52,078 bases of DNA, from the NCBI GenBank assembly GCA_024401115.1, contig JAKSLP010000017.1, positions 1-52,078 on the forward strand. Reading direction: 5' to 3'. Source of the DNA: Bacteroidaceae bacterium. Lineage in GTDB: Bacteria > Bacteroidota > Bacteroidia > Bacteroidales > Bacteroidaceae. The notes beneath the pieces are model-generated. The model was not told the origin of the DNA, ran no database searches, and saw only the letters and a program-made list of their open reading frames with translations. The translations under genes were made by a program, and so were the position numbers. Positions 25,753 through 34,128 of this stretch are shown one piece after another. How positions within the stretch are numbered: position 1 is the stretch's first letter; every line of letters starts with the position of its first letter.

Positions 25753-26895
25753 ATGAAAAGAAAAATAAACCTAAAAACACTGTTCTTGCATTTTGCATTA
25801 TGTGCTATCGTGCTATGTTCGCCTATCATCCTGATGGTGCGAGACCAAGAAGTGAATATCGGCAACATGTACCTTCAGTTGCAGATGCCAATCTGCATGT
25901 TGGCTGTATTTTACGTCAATTATCTATGGTTGGTTCCAAAACTCTTTCTAAGAAATGATAAATTAAAATTCGGATTGTGCAACCTTCTGATAGGAGGCTT
26001 AATCTGTACTGCATTGGAAATGGGAAACATGACTTATTTTGAGCACCTACACCAGCAATTCATAGAACAAATGGCCGATGACGGTTCTACTCAAGAGCAA
26101 CAAAATGAGCGCCATAATGACCACCGAGGCCGCCGTCCTCCACGTCACATGGGGCCTCCAATCTGGTTCTTTGCCATGAGAAATATGATGACCTTATTAA
26201 TCAGTATAGGTGTAGCTACCATGATTAGAACCAATATGGCCTTCAACCGGGCAGAAGCTGCCCGAAAAGAAGCAGAATTGGGTCGAGCTGATGCCGAACT
26301 GAAAAACCTGCGCAACCAGATAAATCCCCATTTCCTGCTGAATACCCTAAATAATATCTATGCACTGATTCAGTTCGACAACGAAAAAGCACAAACTGCC
26401 GTACTAGACTTGAGCCGGTTGCTTCGTTTCGCTCTTTATGACAACCAGCAGGATTACGTGGCACTGGCCAAGGAGATAGAATTTGAAGAACGATACGTGA
26501 ACCTGATGCGTATCCGCGTGCCAAAATCGGCAGATATCACTTTTCTGCACCAAACAGAAGAATATGCTGAGATGCAGATTATGCCCCTTATTTATATTTC
26601 ACTCATTGAGAATGCATTCAAACACGGCATTAAGGCTGATGCTAATGATAGTTTCATTCATATCAACATGCAGGTAAAGAATGACAGCATCATTCAGTTC
26701 GTGATAGAAAACAGTAACTACCCCAAAGATGATAAAGACCGCAGTGGAAGTGGAATCGGGCTTGAGCAGGTTCAAAAGAGATTGGATATGTCTTATCCAA
26801 ACCGCTACAAATGGACTAAGAGCATTGACGAAAAATCTAACACCTACCGTTCTGAACTATTGATCGAAACAAACCCAAACAACCAATTGATATGA
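25753..26895 (+). CDS. LytS/YehU-type sensor histidine kinase
   Basis: A 380-residue membrane kinase. Four helices lie near 8-28, 42-62, 73-90 and 137-157. The presumably periplasmic loop between helices 3 and 4 is rich in His and Arg (HNDHRGRRPPRHMGPP). The His_kinase domain begins at about 180 with the phosphoacceptor in NPHFLLNTLN (His193) and ends with a GHKL ATPase part (ENAFKHGI, then GSGIGLEQVQKRL). The start at 25753 follows the predicted transcription start; upstream in-frame codons lie in the promoter. The stop overlaps the regulator gene (ATGA). Confidence 0.92.
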   Translation: MKRKINLKTLFLHFALCAIVLCSPIILMVRDQEVNIGNMYLQLQMPICMLAVFYVNYLWLVPKLFLRNDKLKFGLCNLLIGGLICTALEMGNMTYFEHLHQQFIEQMADDGSTQEQQNERHNDHRGRRPPRHMGPPIWFFAMRNMMTLLISIGVATMIRTNMAFNRAEAARKEAELGRADAELKNLRNQINPHFLLNTLNNIYALIQFDNEKAQTAVLDLSRLLRFALYDNQQDYVALAKEIEFEERYVNLMRIRVPKSADITFLHQTEEYAEMQIMPLIYISLIENAFKHGIKADANDSFIHINMQVKNDSIIQFVIENSNYPKDDKDRSGSGIGLEQVQKRLDMSYPNRYKWTKSIDEKSNTYRSELLIETNPNNQLI

Positions 26896-27620
26896 AATTA
26901 AGATGCGCCATAATAGATGACGAGCCTCTTGCATTGGACCTGTTGGAGAGCTACGTGAAAAAGACTCCTTTTTTGGAATTAATCAATCGTTATTCCAGTG
27001 CGGTATCCGCTCAAAAGGGACTTGAGGAAGAGCCTGTAGATCTTGTCTTTCTGGATATCCAAATGCCCCAGATGACCGGTTTGGAACTGGCAAAGACATT
27101 GGATAGTGACACACGTATAGTTTTCACTACCGCATTTAGTCAATATGCCATCGATTCTTATAAGACAAATGCATTAGACTATCTTTTAAAACCCATCAGT
27201 TACAATGATTTTTTAATTTCATGTAATAAGGCATTAGAGTGGTTTCAATTAAAAAGTGCATCCTTAAACCTGGGCAGCGATTCAACCGAGGAGAAAGATT
27301 TTGTCTTTATCAAAAGTGAATACCGATTGATCAAAGTCCAACTTAAGGATATCTTGTATATTGAAGGATTAAAGGATTATATCAAAATATATTTAGAAGG
27401 GCAATCCAAACCCATCATGACTTTGCTAAGCATGAAAGTCATGGAAGAGTATTTGCCTAAACCCCAATTCTGTAGAGTTCATCGATCTTTTATTGTTCAA
27501 CTGAATAAGATTGAAGAAGTAGAACGCAGTAGAATCGTTTTTGGCAAAACCTATATACCTATTTCTGAAAGCAATAAGGATTACATACAGGATTTTATAA
27601 ACAAACACACTATTATTTAA
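26892..27620 (+). CDS. LytTR-family response regulator
   Basis: A 242-residue regulator with an N-terminal receiver domain (IIDDEPLALDLL, phosphorylated Asp55 in VFLDIQMPQMTG, and the KPISYNDF lysine loop) and a C-terminal LytTR DNA-binding domain at about 135-240 (FIKSEYRLIKVQLKDILYIE through FCRVHRSFIVQLNKI). LytTR proteins bind pairs of short direct repeats about two helical turns apart. It is translationally coupled to the kinase. The shared promoter module before tolC and before the kinase makes it a likely regulator of both operons. Confidence 0.94.
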   Translation: MKLRCAIIDDEPLALDLLESYVKKTPFLELINRYSSAVSAQKGLEEEPVDLVFLDIQMPQMTGLELAKTLDSDTRIVFTTAFSQYAIDSYKTNALDYLLKPISYNDFLISCNKALEWFQLKSASLNLGSDSTEEKDFVFIKSEYRLIKVQLKDILYIEGLKDYIKIYLEGQSKPIMTLLSMKVMEEYLPKPQFCRVHRSFIVQLNKIEEVERSRIVFGKTYIPISESNKDYIQDFINKHTII

Positions 27621-27832
27621 TGGACAAACTTGCACACTTGAATATCGTTTGAGCAAGCAAATTGTTAATTACCATATATAAATAGTTGAATTTGAAACAA
27701 TAGTTATTATTAATTGTAGTAAATTATATATCAGCTATATAAAGTATATTATATTCTGTTAATTTCTGTTATATACACGTTAATATATCTATATATATTG
27801 GAGAATATTGACAAAAATGAAGTACTTTGTAT

Positions 27833-27840
27833 TAACTTTG
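27833..27840 (+). promoter_or_regulatory. Promoter box of the TPR-kor operon in an AT-rich gap
   Basis: TAACTTTG matches TAnnTTTG and lies 25 bases before the TPR start. The 245-base gap from 27621 to 27865 is extremely AT-rich with many TATATA runs and holds no credible gene; it may act as an upstream activating element. TTGACA at 27809 followed by TATTAA is probably chance. Confidence 0.55.
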
Positions 27841-27865
27841 CCTTCAAAGAAGTAGAAACGGACTA

Positions 27866-28141
27866 ATGGAAATTACGGACAAAACAATCGACCTTTTGAA
27901 CAAAGGAGAAATAGACAATGCTATTCAGTTTTTGGAATTGTCCATCAAGGAATCCAATAATCCAAAAGATGATCTATACTATTTACTTGGTAATGCCTAC
28001 AGGAAAAAAGGGAATTGGCAATATGCAATCAATAATTATCTAGAAGCCATTGCAATAAATCCCAACAGTCCTGCAAAACAAGCATACGAAATGGCCATGA
28101 GCATCCTTAATTTCTACAACAAAGACATGTATAACCAATAA
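27866..28141 (+). CDS. Small TPR protein heading the oxidoreductase operon
   Basis: A 91-residue soluble protein with about two tetratricopeptide repeats: a first helix pair at residues 8-34 (LLNKGEIDNAIQFLELSI) and a clearer repeat at about 38-70 (DLYYLLGNAYRKKGNWQYAI, NNYLEAIAINPNS). It has no signal or membrane segment. It is 19 bases before the ferredoxin subunit gene and belongs to the same transcript, so it may help assemble or regulate the enzyme. This role is inferred from position. Confidence 0.82.
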   Translation: MEITDKTIDLLNKGEIDNAIQFLELSIKESNNPKDDLYYLLGNAYRKKGNWQYAINNYLEAIAINPNSPAKQAYEMAMSILNFYNKDMYNQ

Positions 28142-28160
28142 CTGTGAAATAAGTAGAACT

Positions 28161-28391
28161 ATGGCAAAATTCAAAGGAGCAACAGTAGTCGACACTGAAC
28201 GCTGCAAAGGATGCAACCTCTGCGTGGTGGCCTGTCCATTGGACGTGCTGGCCCTAACCACCAAAAGCGTAAACCAGAAGGGCTACCCTTTTGCTCAGCA
28301 AGTACTAGAAGACACATGCAACGGATGTGCTTCATGTGCTACCGTTTGCCCTGACGGATGTATCACGGTTTACCGAACAAAAGAAGAATAA
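28161..28391 (+). CDS. korD: 2-oxoacid:ferredoxin oxidoreductase, ferredoxin-like delta subunit
   Basis: A 76-residue protein with two 4Fe-4S motifs: CKGCNLCVVACP and CNGCASCATVCP. It passes electrons from the thiamine site to ferredoxin. It is the first enzyme subunit gene of the operon, with the alpha subunit gene beginning 3 bases after its stop. Length and motif spacing are typical of the small subunit of four-subunit enzymes. Confidence 0.93.
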   Translation: MAKFKGATVVDTERCKGCNLCVVACPLDVLALTTKSVNQKGYPFAQQVLEDTCNGCASCATVCPDGCITVYRTKEE

Positions 28392-28394
28392 ACC

Positions 28395-29480
28395 ATGACA
28401 GAGCAGGAAGTAACCTTGATGAAAGGTAATGAAGCCATTGCTCATGCAGCTATTCGCTGTGGATGCGATGGATATTTTGGATACCCGATTACCCCTCAAT
28501 CCGAAGTCTTAGAGACATTGACAGAGTTAAAGCCTTGGGAAACAACGGGAATGGTTGTGGTACAAGCTGAGAGTGAATTGGCCGCTATCAACATGGTGTA
28601 TGGCGGTTCCGGTACTGGGAAAAAATGCATGACATCCTCATCCAGTCCGGGTGTTAGTCTGATGCAGGAAGGCATATCCTACATGGCTGGCGCTGAATTG
28701 CCATCACTCATTATTAATGTTATGCGCGGTGGTCCCGGCCTTGGAACCATCCAACCATCCCAGGCCGACTACTTCCAAGCGACCAAAGGTGGTGGACACG
28801 GAGATTATCGTCTCATTGTATTGGCTCCAGACTGTGTACAGGAGATGGCAGACTTTGTAGACCTGGCATTTACCCTTGCATTTAAATATCGCAACCCAGC
28901 CATGATTCTGGCTGATGGCGCAATTGGCCAAATGATGGAAAAAGTCGTATTGCCACCATTTAAGCCACGCCGTACAGAGGAAGAGATTGAGGCTGAATGT
29001 CCATGGGCTGCAATGGGCCGCAAATCAGGAAGAGGCTCGAACGTTATTACATCTTTGGAACTCCGCTCAGAAGAGATGGAACAAATCAACCTCCGACTCC
29101 AAGCAAAATATGCAGAAATCGAGGCCAATGAAGTACGCTACGAAGAATACATGTGTGAAGATGCAGACTATCTTATTTGCGCATTTGGTTCTGCAGCACG
29201 TATTGCAAAGAAAGTAATTGAGAATGCACGTGCTGAAGGCATTAAAGTGGGACTTCTTCGTCCAATCACGCTTTGGCCTTTCCCTAGCAAGCCGATTCAA
29301 AAACTTTCAAAGCAGGTAAAGGGAATCTTGTCTTTGGAAATCAATGCAGGTCAAATGATCGAAGATATTCGCCTTGCTGTAAATGGCAAAGTACCAGTCG
29401 AGCATTTTGGACGTCTTGGAGGAATCATTCCTGATCCTGACGAGGTTGTCGATGCATTGAAACAAAAACTAATAAAATAA
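28395..29480 (+). CDS. korA: 2-oxoacid:ferredoxin oxidoreductase, alpha subunit (KorA/VorB type)
   Basis: A 361-residue alpha subunit with the pyrimidine-binding domain (GNEAIAHAAIRCGCDGYFGY then PITPQSE), the conserved SSSSPGVSLMQEGISYMAG and RGGPGLGTIQPSQ, and a C-terminal transketolase-like domain. The sequence is of the type often labelled VorB (branched-chain 2-oxoacids) but in Bacteroidales the complex is commonly taken to interconvert 2-oxoglutarate and succinyl-CoA. The substrate cannot be decided from sequence alone. The enzyme is oxygen sensitive and cytoplasmic. Confidence 0.9.
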   Translation: MTEQEVTLMKGNEAIAHAAIRCGCDGYFGYPITPQSEVLETLTELKPWETTGMVVVQAESELAAINMVYGGSGTGKKCMTSSSSPGVSLMQEGISYMAGAELPSLIINVMRGGPGLGTIQPSQADYFQATKGGGHGDYRLIVLAPDCVQEMADFVDLAFTLAFKYRNPAMILADGAIGQMMEKVVLPPFKPRRTEEEIEAECPWAAMGRKSGRGSNVITSLELRSEEMEQINLRLQAKYAEIEANEVRYEEYMCEDADYLICAFGSAARIAKKVIENARAEGIKVGLLRPITLWPFPSKPIQKLSKQVKGILSLEINAGQMIEDIRLAVNGKVPVEHFGRLGGIIPDPDEVVDALKQKLIK

Positions 29481-29487
29481 CATAACT

Positions 29488-29655
29488 ATGGATATTGCGA
29501 AAATAAGAATGATTCTGAACGGTGTATTCATTTTGGGAGCATTGGCATCAATTGTCATCTATTTCACTTCTGGATATACTACTTTGTTTCTATATGTTAT
29601 TCTGATTTCCATCGCCATTAAAGTGGCTGAGTTTTTCATACGTTATATGTTCTAA
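29488..29655 (+). CDS. 55-residue two-helix membrane miniprotein inside the oxidoreductase operon
   Basis: An ATG-started frame of 55 codons lies 7 bases after korA and ends 13 bases before korB. The product has two hydrophobic helices, about residues 10-27 (LNGVFILGALASIVIYFT) and 31-47 (TTLFLYVILISIAIKVA), joined by a short SGY turn, with basic residues at the start (Lys5, Arg7) and end (Arg52). Tight spacing on both sides and good membrane character argue for a real gene. I do not recognise the family. It might anchor the soluble enzyme to the membrane; that is speculation from context. Confidence 0.75.
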   Translation: MDIAKIRMILNGVFILGALASIVIYFTSGYTTLFLYVILISIAIKVAEFFIRYMF

Positions 29656-29668
29656 GAATTAAGGACAA

Positions 29669-30430
29669 ATGACAAAACAAGATATTATTAAGCCGGAGAA
29701 TCTGGTTTATCAGAAGCCAAAACTACTGAATGACACTCCTATGCACTATTGCCCTGGATGCAGCCATGGAGTGGTGCATAAACTCATAGCAGAAGTAATC
29801 GAAGAGATGGGCATGGAAGAAAAAACCATTGGCGTTAGCCCTGTGGGATGTGGCGTCTTTGCCTATAAGTATATCGACATTGATTGGGAGGAGGCTGCTC
29901 ACGGACGCGCTCCAGCACTGGCAACAGCTATCAAACGTTTGTGGCCCAACCGATTGGTCTTTACCTATCAGGGAGACGGAGATTTAGCGTGTATCGGTAC
30001 TGGTGAAACCATTCATGCCTTAAATCGTGGTGAAAACATTACAATAATTTTCATCAACAACGCCATCTATGGAATGACTGGTGGACAAATGGCTCCAACC
30101 ACCCTGCTCGGAATGAAAACTGCTACTTGTCCATATGGACGTGATCCTCAGTTACACGGATACCCATTGAAAATGACTGAATTAGCCGCACAATTGGAAG
30201 GTACATGTTTTGTCACCCGTCAATCGGTTCATTCGGTATCTGCCATCAAGAAGGCCAAGAAGGCCATTCGCAAGGCATTCGAGAACTCTATGGCCGGAAA
30301 AGGCTCTAATTTGATAGAAATTGTTTCCACTTGCAACTCAGGATGGAAGCAAAGTCCCGAGAAAGCCAATAAATGGATGGAAGAGAACATGTTCCCATTT
30401 TATCCAATTGGTGACTTAAAGGACATTTAA
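29669..30430 (+). CDS. korB: 2-oxoacid:ferredoxin oxidoreductase, TPP-binding beta subunit
   Basis: A 253-residue beta subunit that binds thiamine diphosphate. It has the CPGCSHG motif near the N terminus, the TPP/Mg motif GDGDLACIG to NNAIYGMTGGQ, and APTTLLG. Together with the alpha subunit it forms the catalytic core. The length fits the KorB/VorA type, which lacks the iron-sulfur domain supplied here by the separate delta subunit. It lies 12 bases before the gamma subunit gene. Confidence 0.93.
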   Translation: MTKQDIIKPENLVYQKPKLLNDTPMHYCPGCSHGVVHKLIAEVIEEMGMEEKTIGVSPVGCGVFAYKYIDIDWEEAAHGRAPALATAIKRLWPNRLVFTYQGDGDLACIGTGETIHALNRGENITIIFINNAIYGMTGGQMAPTTLLGMKTATCPYGRDPQLHGYPLKMTELAAQLEGTCFVTRQSVHSVSAIKKAKKAIRKAFENSMAGKGSNLIEIVSTCNSGWKQSPEKANKWMEENMFPFYPIGDLKDI

Positions 30431-30442
30431 TTTCTAAGGAAC

Positions 30443-30991
30443 ATGAAAGAAGAAATAATTATAGCAGGTTTTGGAGGTCAAGGAGTACTCTCCATGGGTA
30501 AGATATTAGCATATGCGGCCTTAATGGAAGGTAAGGAGGTGACATGGATGCCTGCTTATGGTCCAGAACAAAGAGGCGGAACTGCCAATGTTACTGTCAT
30601 TGTCAGCAGTGATCCAATATCTTCTCCTATCCTAAGTACATATGATACGGCAATTATTCTGAATCAGCCATCATTGGAGAAGTTTGAACCTAAAGTAAAA
30701 CCTGGCGGAACCTTGATATACGACGGGTACGGAATCAATAACCCTCCAACCCGTACAGATATAAACGTCTATGAGATTAACGCGATGGATGCAGCCGCAG
30801 AAATGAACCTGATAAAGACATTCAACATGATTGTCCTTGGTGGTTTATTGCACATTCATCCTATTGTTGGAATTGAAAGCGTATTAAAAGCACTGCGAAA
30901 AACATTGCCAGAACGGCACCACAAACTGATCCCTCAAAATGAAGAGGCAATCAGAAAAGGTATGGAAATCATAAAAATAAAAAACTCTTGA
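30443..30991 (+). CDS. korC: 2-oxoacid:ferredoxin oxidoreductase, gamma subunit
   Basis: A 182-residue gamma subunit starting EEIIIAGFGGQGVLSMGKIL, the hallmark of the POR_gamma domain, with the conserved PAYGPEQRGGTANVTV segment. It binds coenzyme A in related enzymes. It is the last gene of the operon. Its stop codon lies inside the left arm of the terminator stem. Confidence 0.93.
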   Translation: MKEEIIIAGFGGQGVLSMGKILAYAALMEGKEVTWMPAYGPEQRGGTANVTVIVSSDPISSPILSTYDTAIILNQPSLEKFEPKVKPGGTLIYDGYGINNPPTRTDINVYEINAMDAAAEMNLIKTFNMIVLGGLLHIHPIVGIESVLKALRKTLPERHHKLIPQNEEAIRKGMEIIKIKNS

Positions 30992-31012
30992 GACTAAGCT
31001 CAAGAGTTTTTT
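30979..31012. terminator. Bidirectional terminator between korC and the epimerase gene
   Basis: A perfect 14-bp stem, AAAAAACTCTTGAG with CTCAAGAGTTTTTT around ACTAAG, is followed by more T. The korC stop TGA is part of the left arm. Confidence 0.9.
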
Positions 31013-31016
31013 ATTT

Positions 31017-31886
31017 TTAATGAATCTCGATGGTATAAGAAGCTTCAAACACCTCACCCACTGCCAAGTGATTGGTCCAATCCTTATCTTTATACTCTCC
31101 GGAATAATTTGCACAGTCACACCGTCCGTACCAAGGTTCAATGCACACAAATGGAGCATTTTTGGTTGGAGGTGACCACAGACCTACAACAGGGGCTGTA
31201 AAATGAACAGACAAATATGGATTCTTCTGCATATCTAAAATCGACACGGATGTCAACTGACTATCCTCCACAATAAAGGTATCAATATCAAAGGTATGAA
31301 TATTCAAAGGCAGAAGTCCCTCTCCATCAACAGGTACATCATAATGAGTCACCGGATTAACACAACCCTTTTCCTGCAAGCCTATATAATTGAGTTTTGA
31401 AGTTGGGCTGAATGCAAAATAACCACGGTTAGGACTCTCATCATATTGAGGATAGTAAAATGCTGGATGAGCACCAATCTGGAAATGAATCTCTTTCTCA
31501 TCCGTATTCGTCACCTTCCACAACACATCTACTTTCTTTCCTTTTATTCTATAACCGATTTCCAAGCGGAAAGAATATGGGTATTTCTCATGAGTTGCCT
31601 CAGTATCGGTTAGAACGAAATGCACTTCAGACTCGGTGGCAGACACCAGGGTGAATTCCATATCACGAGCAAAACCATGTTGAGACAAATTAAATTCCTT
31701 ACCATCCACACGGTAGGTATTTCCCCAAACACTACCGACGATAGGGAACAACACAGGAGAATGACGTTTCCAAAATGCAGGATCAGCCTGCCATAAATAC
31801 TCTTTTCCTCCACAATTAATACTGCAGAGTTCTGCTCCATGTTCAGACACTTGAATGCTCAAGTGCTCGTTCTTCAGCGTAATCAT
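31017..31886 (-). CDS. Aldose 1-epimerase family protein (LacX-like)
   Basis: A 289-residue beta-sandwich mutarotase-superfamily protein of LacX type, with SEHGAELCSI near the N terminus, HSPVLFPIVGSVW, the histidine motif GAHPAFYYP and ICIEPWYG-like VCIEPWYGR near the end. It probably interconverts anomers of a sugar or sugar phosphate in the cytoplasm; the substrate is unknown. It is a single gene, convergent with korC and divergent from tcdA. Confidence 0.9.
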   Translation of the reverse strand: MITLKNEHLSIQVSEHGAELCSINCGGKEYLWQADPAFWKRHSPVLFPIVGSVWGNTYRVDGKEFNLSQHGFARDMEFTLVSATESEVHFVLTDTEATHEKYPYSFRLEIGYRIKGKKVDVLWKVTNTDEKEIHFQIGAHPAFYYPQYDESPNRGYFAFSPTSKLNYIGLQEKGCVNPVTHYDVPVDGEGLLPLNIHTFDIDTFIVEDSQLTSVSILDMQKNPYLSVHFTAPVVGLWSPPTKNAPFVCIEPWYGRCDCANYSGEYKDKDWTNHLAVGEVFEASYTIEIH

Positions 31887-31912
31887 AGTTCAATTTTAAT
31901 TATTGGTTTGTA

Positions 31913-31944
31913 CAAAGGTATAAGATTTTAGATAAAAAGCCAAA
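31913..31944 (-). promoter_or_regulatory. Promoter of the epimerase gene
   Basis: On the minus strand TTTG (31941-31944), 20 bases, TACCTTTG (31913-31920) matches the full Bacteroidetes consensus, 27 bases before the start codon. Confidence 0.8.
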
Positions 31945-31952
31945 TAAAAGCG

Positions 31953-31960
31953 TATCTTTG
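31953..31960 (+). promoter_or_regulatory. -7 promoter box for tcdA
   Basis: TATCTTTG matches TAnnTTTG, 28 bases before the ATG. It is divergent from the epimerase promoter; the two -7 boxes are 32 bases apart, so the two promoters overlap back to back. Confidence 0.65.
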
Positions 31961-31988
31961 CACGTAATAATAATCGGACAAGTCCATT

Positions 31989-32729
31989 ATGGCAAGTAAC
32001 CCTATATTTAATCGTACAGAACTCTTAGTTGGCAGCGATGCATTAAAGGGCATCACTGAAAAAAGAGTTATCATTTTTGGCGTGGGCGGTGTTGGAAGTT
32101 GGTGTGCAGAAAGTCTCATTCGATCAGGAATCTGCCACTTAACCATCGTTGATTCTGATGTGGTCAACATCACCAATGTCAACCGTCAACTGATGGCTAC
32201 CACAAGAACCATCGGTCAGGTTAAAGTAGAAGTCCTACGTCAAAGACTTTTGGACATTAATCCTGACGCTGAAATTGTAGCCATCAAAAACATTTATACC
32301 GAAGAGACTGCCGAGTCCTACCAAATCGACAGCTACGATTATGTGATAGACGCCATTGACAGTTTAGAGCATAAAGCTCAGCTTATCCGCCATGCCTGTT
32401 CTTGTGCAGTGAAATTCTACTCAAGCATGGGAGCAGCTATGAAACTCGATGCGACAAAAATTACCGTGAGTGAATTTTGGAAAGTAAAGGGATGTCCACT
32501 AGCTAGAGCACTCAGAAACAAGTTTAAGAAAAACAAACAATTTCCTTCCAAGAAATTCCTTTGCGTTTATAGTGATGAGATTGTTCCCAATCAGGGCCAA
32601 CCTTGTGACGACGACGGAGCTCCAGCTGAGTTTCATAAAGTAAAAATAAACGGCACAATGGCTCACACGACAGCTATATTTGGTTTTATGCTGGCCGGTT
32701 TGGTCATACAAGATATTCTAGAAAAATGA
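31989..32729 (+). CDS. tcdA: tRNA threonylcarbamoyladenosine dehydratase (TcdA/CsdL)
   Basis: A 246-residue E1-like ThiF-family enzyme that cyclises the t6A base of ANN-decoding tRNAs to ct6A using ATP. The nucleotide-binding GVGGVGSWCAESLIRSGI and DSDVVNITNVNRQ motifs are clear and the length is that of TcdA rather than MoeB/ThiF, which also need partner proteins absent here. The stop overlaps the next gene (ATGA). Confidence 0.92.
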   Translation: MASNPIFNRTELLVGSDALKGITEKRVIIFGVGGVGSWCAESLIRSGICHLTIVDSDVVNITNVNRQLMATTRTIGQVKVEVLRQRLLDINPDAEIVAIKNIYTEETAESYQIDSYDYVIDAIDSLEHKAQLIRHACSCAVKFYSSMGAAMKLDATKITVSEFWKVKGCPLARALRNKFKKNKQFPSKKFLCVYSDEIVPNQGQPCDDDGAPAEFHKVKINGTMAHTTAIFGFMLAGLVIQDILEK

Positions 32730-33373
32730 AAAGACTGATAATTTTCGACCTTGACGGAACACTGCTCAATACTATCGCAGACCTTGCAAATGCTACGAAT
32801 TATGCACTTAGTCAACTTGGATTTGGAATGCATCCATTGGAAAGTTATCCCACATTTGTGGGAAACGGCATCCGTAAGCTTTTCGAGCGGGCACTCCCTG
32901 CCACTTGCAACAGTCCTGAATGGGTAGAAAAAGTTAGAGAGCTGTTCATTCCATTTTACGACGCACATAATGCCGATGACACCTCTATATACAATGGCAT
33001 CCAAGAGTTATTGGAAGAACTTCAAAAAAGAGGGCTAAGAATAGCCGTAGCATCAAACAAATACCAAAGCGCAACAGAAAAACTAATGCGACATTACTTC
33101 CCGAACATTGTGTTTGACAGTGTTCTGGGACAACGAGACGGAATTCCAGTCAAGCCAGATCCCAGTATTGTTCATTCTATTTTGTGCGCTGCAGACATTA
33201 CAGCTACAGACACCCTCTATATCGGTGATTCCGGAGTAGACATGCAGACTGCTAAGAATGCAGGAATCGAAAGTATTGGAGTAACTTGGGGATTTAGACC
33301 CGCAGAAGAATTAAAAGCTAACGGAGCCAATCATCTGGTAAACTCACCTAAGGAAATATTGCAATATCTCTGA
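32726..33373 (+). CDS. gph: HAD-family phosphatase (phosphoglycolate phosphatase-like)
   Basis: A 215-residue HAD hydrolase of the Gph group. Motif I is FDLDGTLLNT with nucleophile and acid Asp residues, motif II is VASNKYQ (position usually SN/TN), motif III Lys lies in VKPDPS and motif IV is IGDSGVDMQTA. The cap is of the helical C1 type. It probably hydrolyses 2-phosphoglycolate or a related small phosphate ester; homologues vary. It is translationally coupled to tcdA. Confidence 0.87.
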   Translation: MKRLIIFDLDGTLLNTIADLANATNYALSQLGFGMHPLESYPTFVGNGIRKLFERALPATCNSPEWVEKVRELFIPFYDAHNADDTSIYNGIQELLEELQKRGLRIAVASNKYQSATEKLMRHYFPNIVFDSVLGQRDGIPVKPDPSIVHSILCAADITATDTLYIGDSGVDMQTAKNAGIESIGVTWGFRPAEELKANGANHLVNSPKEILQYL

Positions 33374-33439
33374 AAAATCCAGTTGGCATACTTTTTGTTT
33401 CTGATGAAATACAGGAAACAGACAACAAAAAGTATTATT

Positions 33440-34114
33440 ATGTATTGGATTATTTTTATTGGAATAGCATTGCTGAGCTGGTTAGTACAGCAAAATTTAC
33501 AAAACAAATTCAACAAATACAAGAGGATACCTGTTGATTGCGGGATGACAGGAAAACAAGTGGCCGAAAAAATGCTCCACGATAATGGCATTTATGATGT
33601 GAGAGTCATAAGCACCAGGGGCTCCTTGACTGACCACTATAACCCTGCAAACAAAACCGTGAACTTAAGCGAAGATGTTTACGGGGAAGCAAGCATTGCA
33701 GCAGCTGCAGTTGCGGCTCATGAATGTGGGCATGCGGTTCAACATGCCCGTGCCTATGCGCCATTGCAGTTACGCAGTAAGCTTGTTCCTGTGGTCAGTT
33801 TTGCCAGCAACATCATGCCTTGGGTTCTTTTGCTGGGAATGATGACTATTCAAGTCTTTCCGGAATTGCTTCTCGGCGGAATTATTCTGTTTGCATCGAC
33901 CACCCTCTTCAGCCTTATTACTCTACCTGTTGAAATAAATGCCAGTCAAAGAGCAACAGAATGGCTGCGTCGTGCGAACATCGTAAGCTATAGCACCTAC
34001 CCGTATGCCGTTGATGCGCTTAAATCCGCCGCATATACTTATGTAGTTGCCGCACTAAGTTCATTGGCAACCTTGGCTTATTACATTATGATTTATACGA
34101 ATCGTCGCGATTAA
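33440..34114 (+). CDS. YugP-type membrane zinc metallopeptidase
   Basis: A 224-residue membrane protein with the zinc-protease motif AAHECGHAVQHA (HExxH). It has an N-terminal helix (YWIIFIGIALLSWLV), two central helices (about 115-160) and a C-terminal helix. The ATG at 33440 is chosen because family members begin at this helix; the open frame upstream has no matching sequence. YugP family members are uncharacterised. It forms a probable operon with gph and the TPR gene that begins 14 bases later. Confidence 0.87.
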   Translation: MYWIIFIGIALLSWLVQQNLQNKFNKYKRIPVDCGMTGKQVAEKMLHDNGIYDVRVISTRGSLTDHYNPANKTVNLSEDVYGEASIAAAAVAAHECGHAVQHARAYAPLQLRSKLVPVVSFASNIMPWVLLLGMMTIQVFPELLLGGIILFASTTLFSLITLPVEINASQRATEWLRRANIVSYSTYPYAVDALKSAAYTYVVAALSSLATLAYYIMIYTNRRD

Positions 34115-34128
34115 ATAAGAATCCACCT

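Noticed and set aside
27640..27820. TATATA-rich tract as a replication or attachment site
   Set aside because: No iterons, DnaA boxes or direct repeats of useful length are visible; simple AT-richness upstream of an operon is enough.
33383..33439. Upstream extension of the YugP-type protease
   Set aside because: Relatives begin at the membrane helix starting MYW, and the extension has no similarity to the family.
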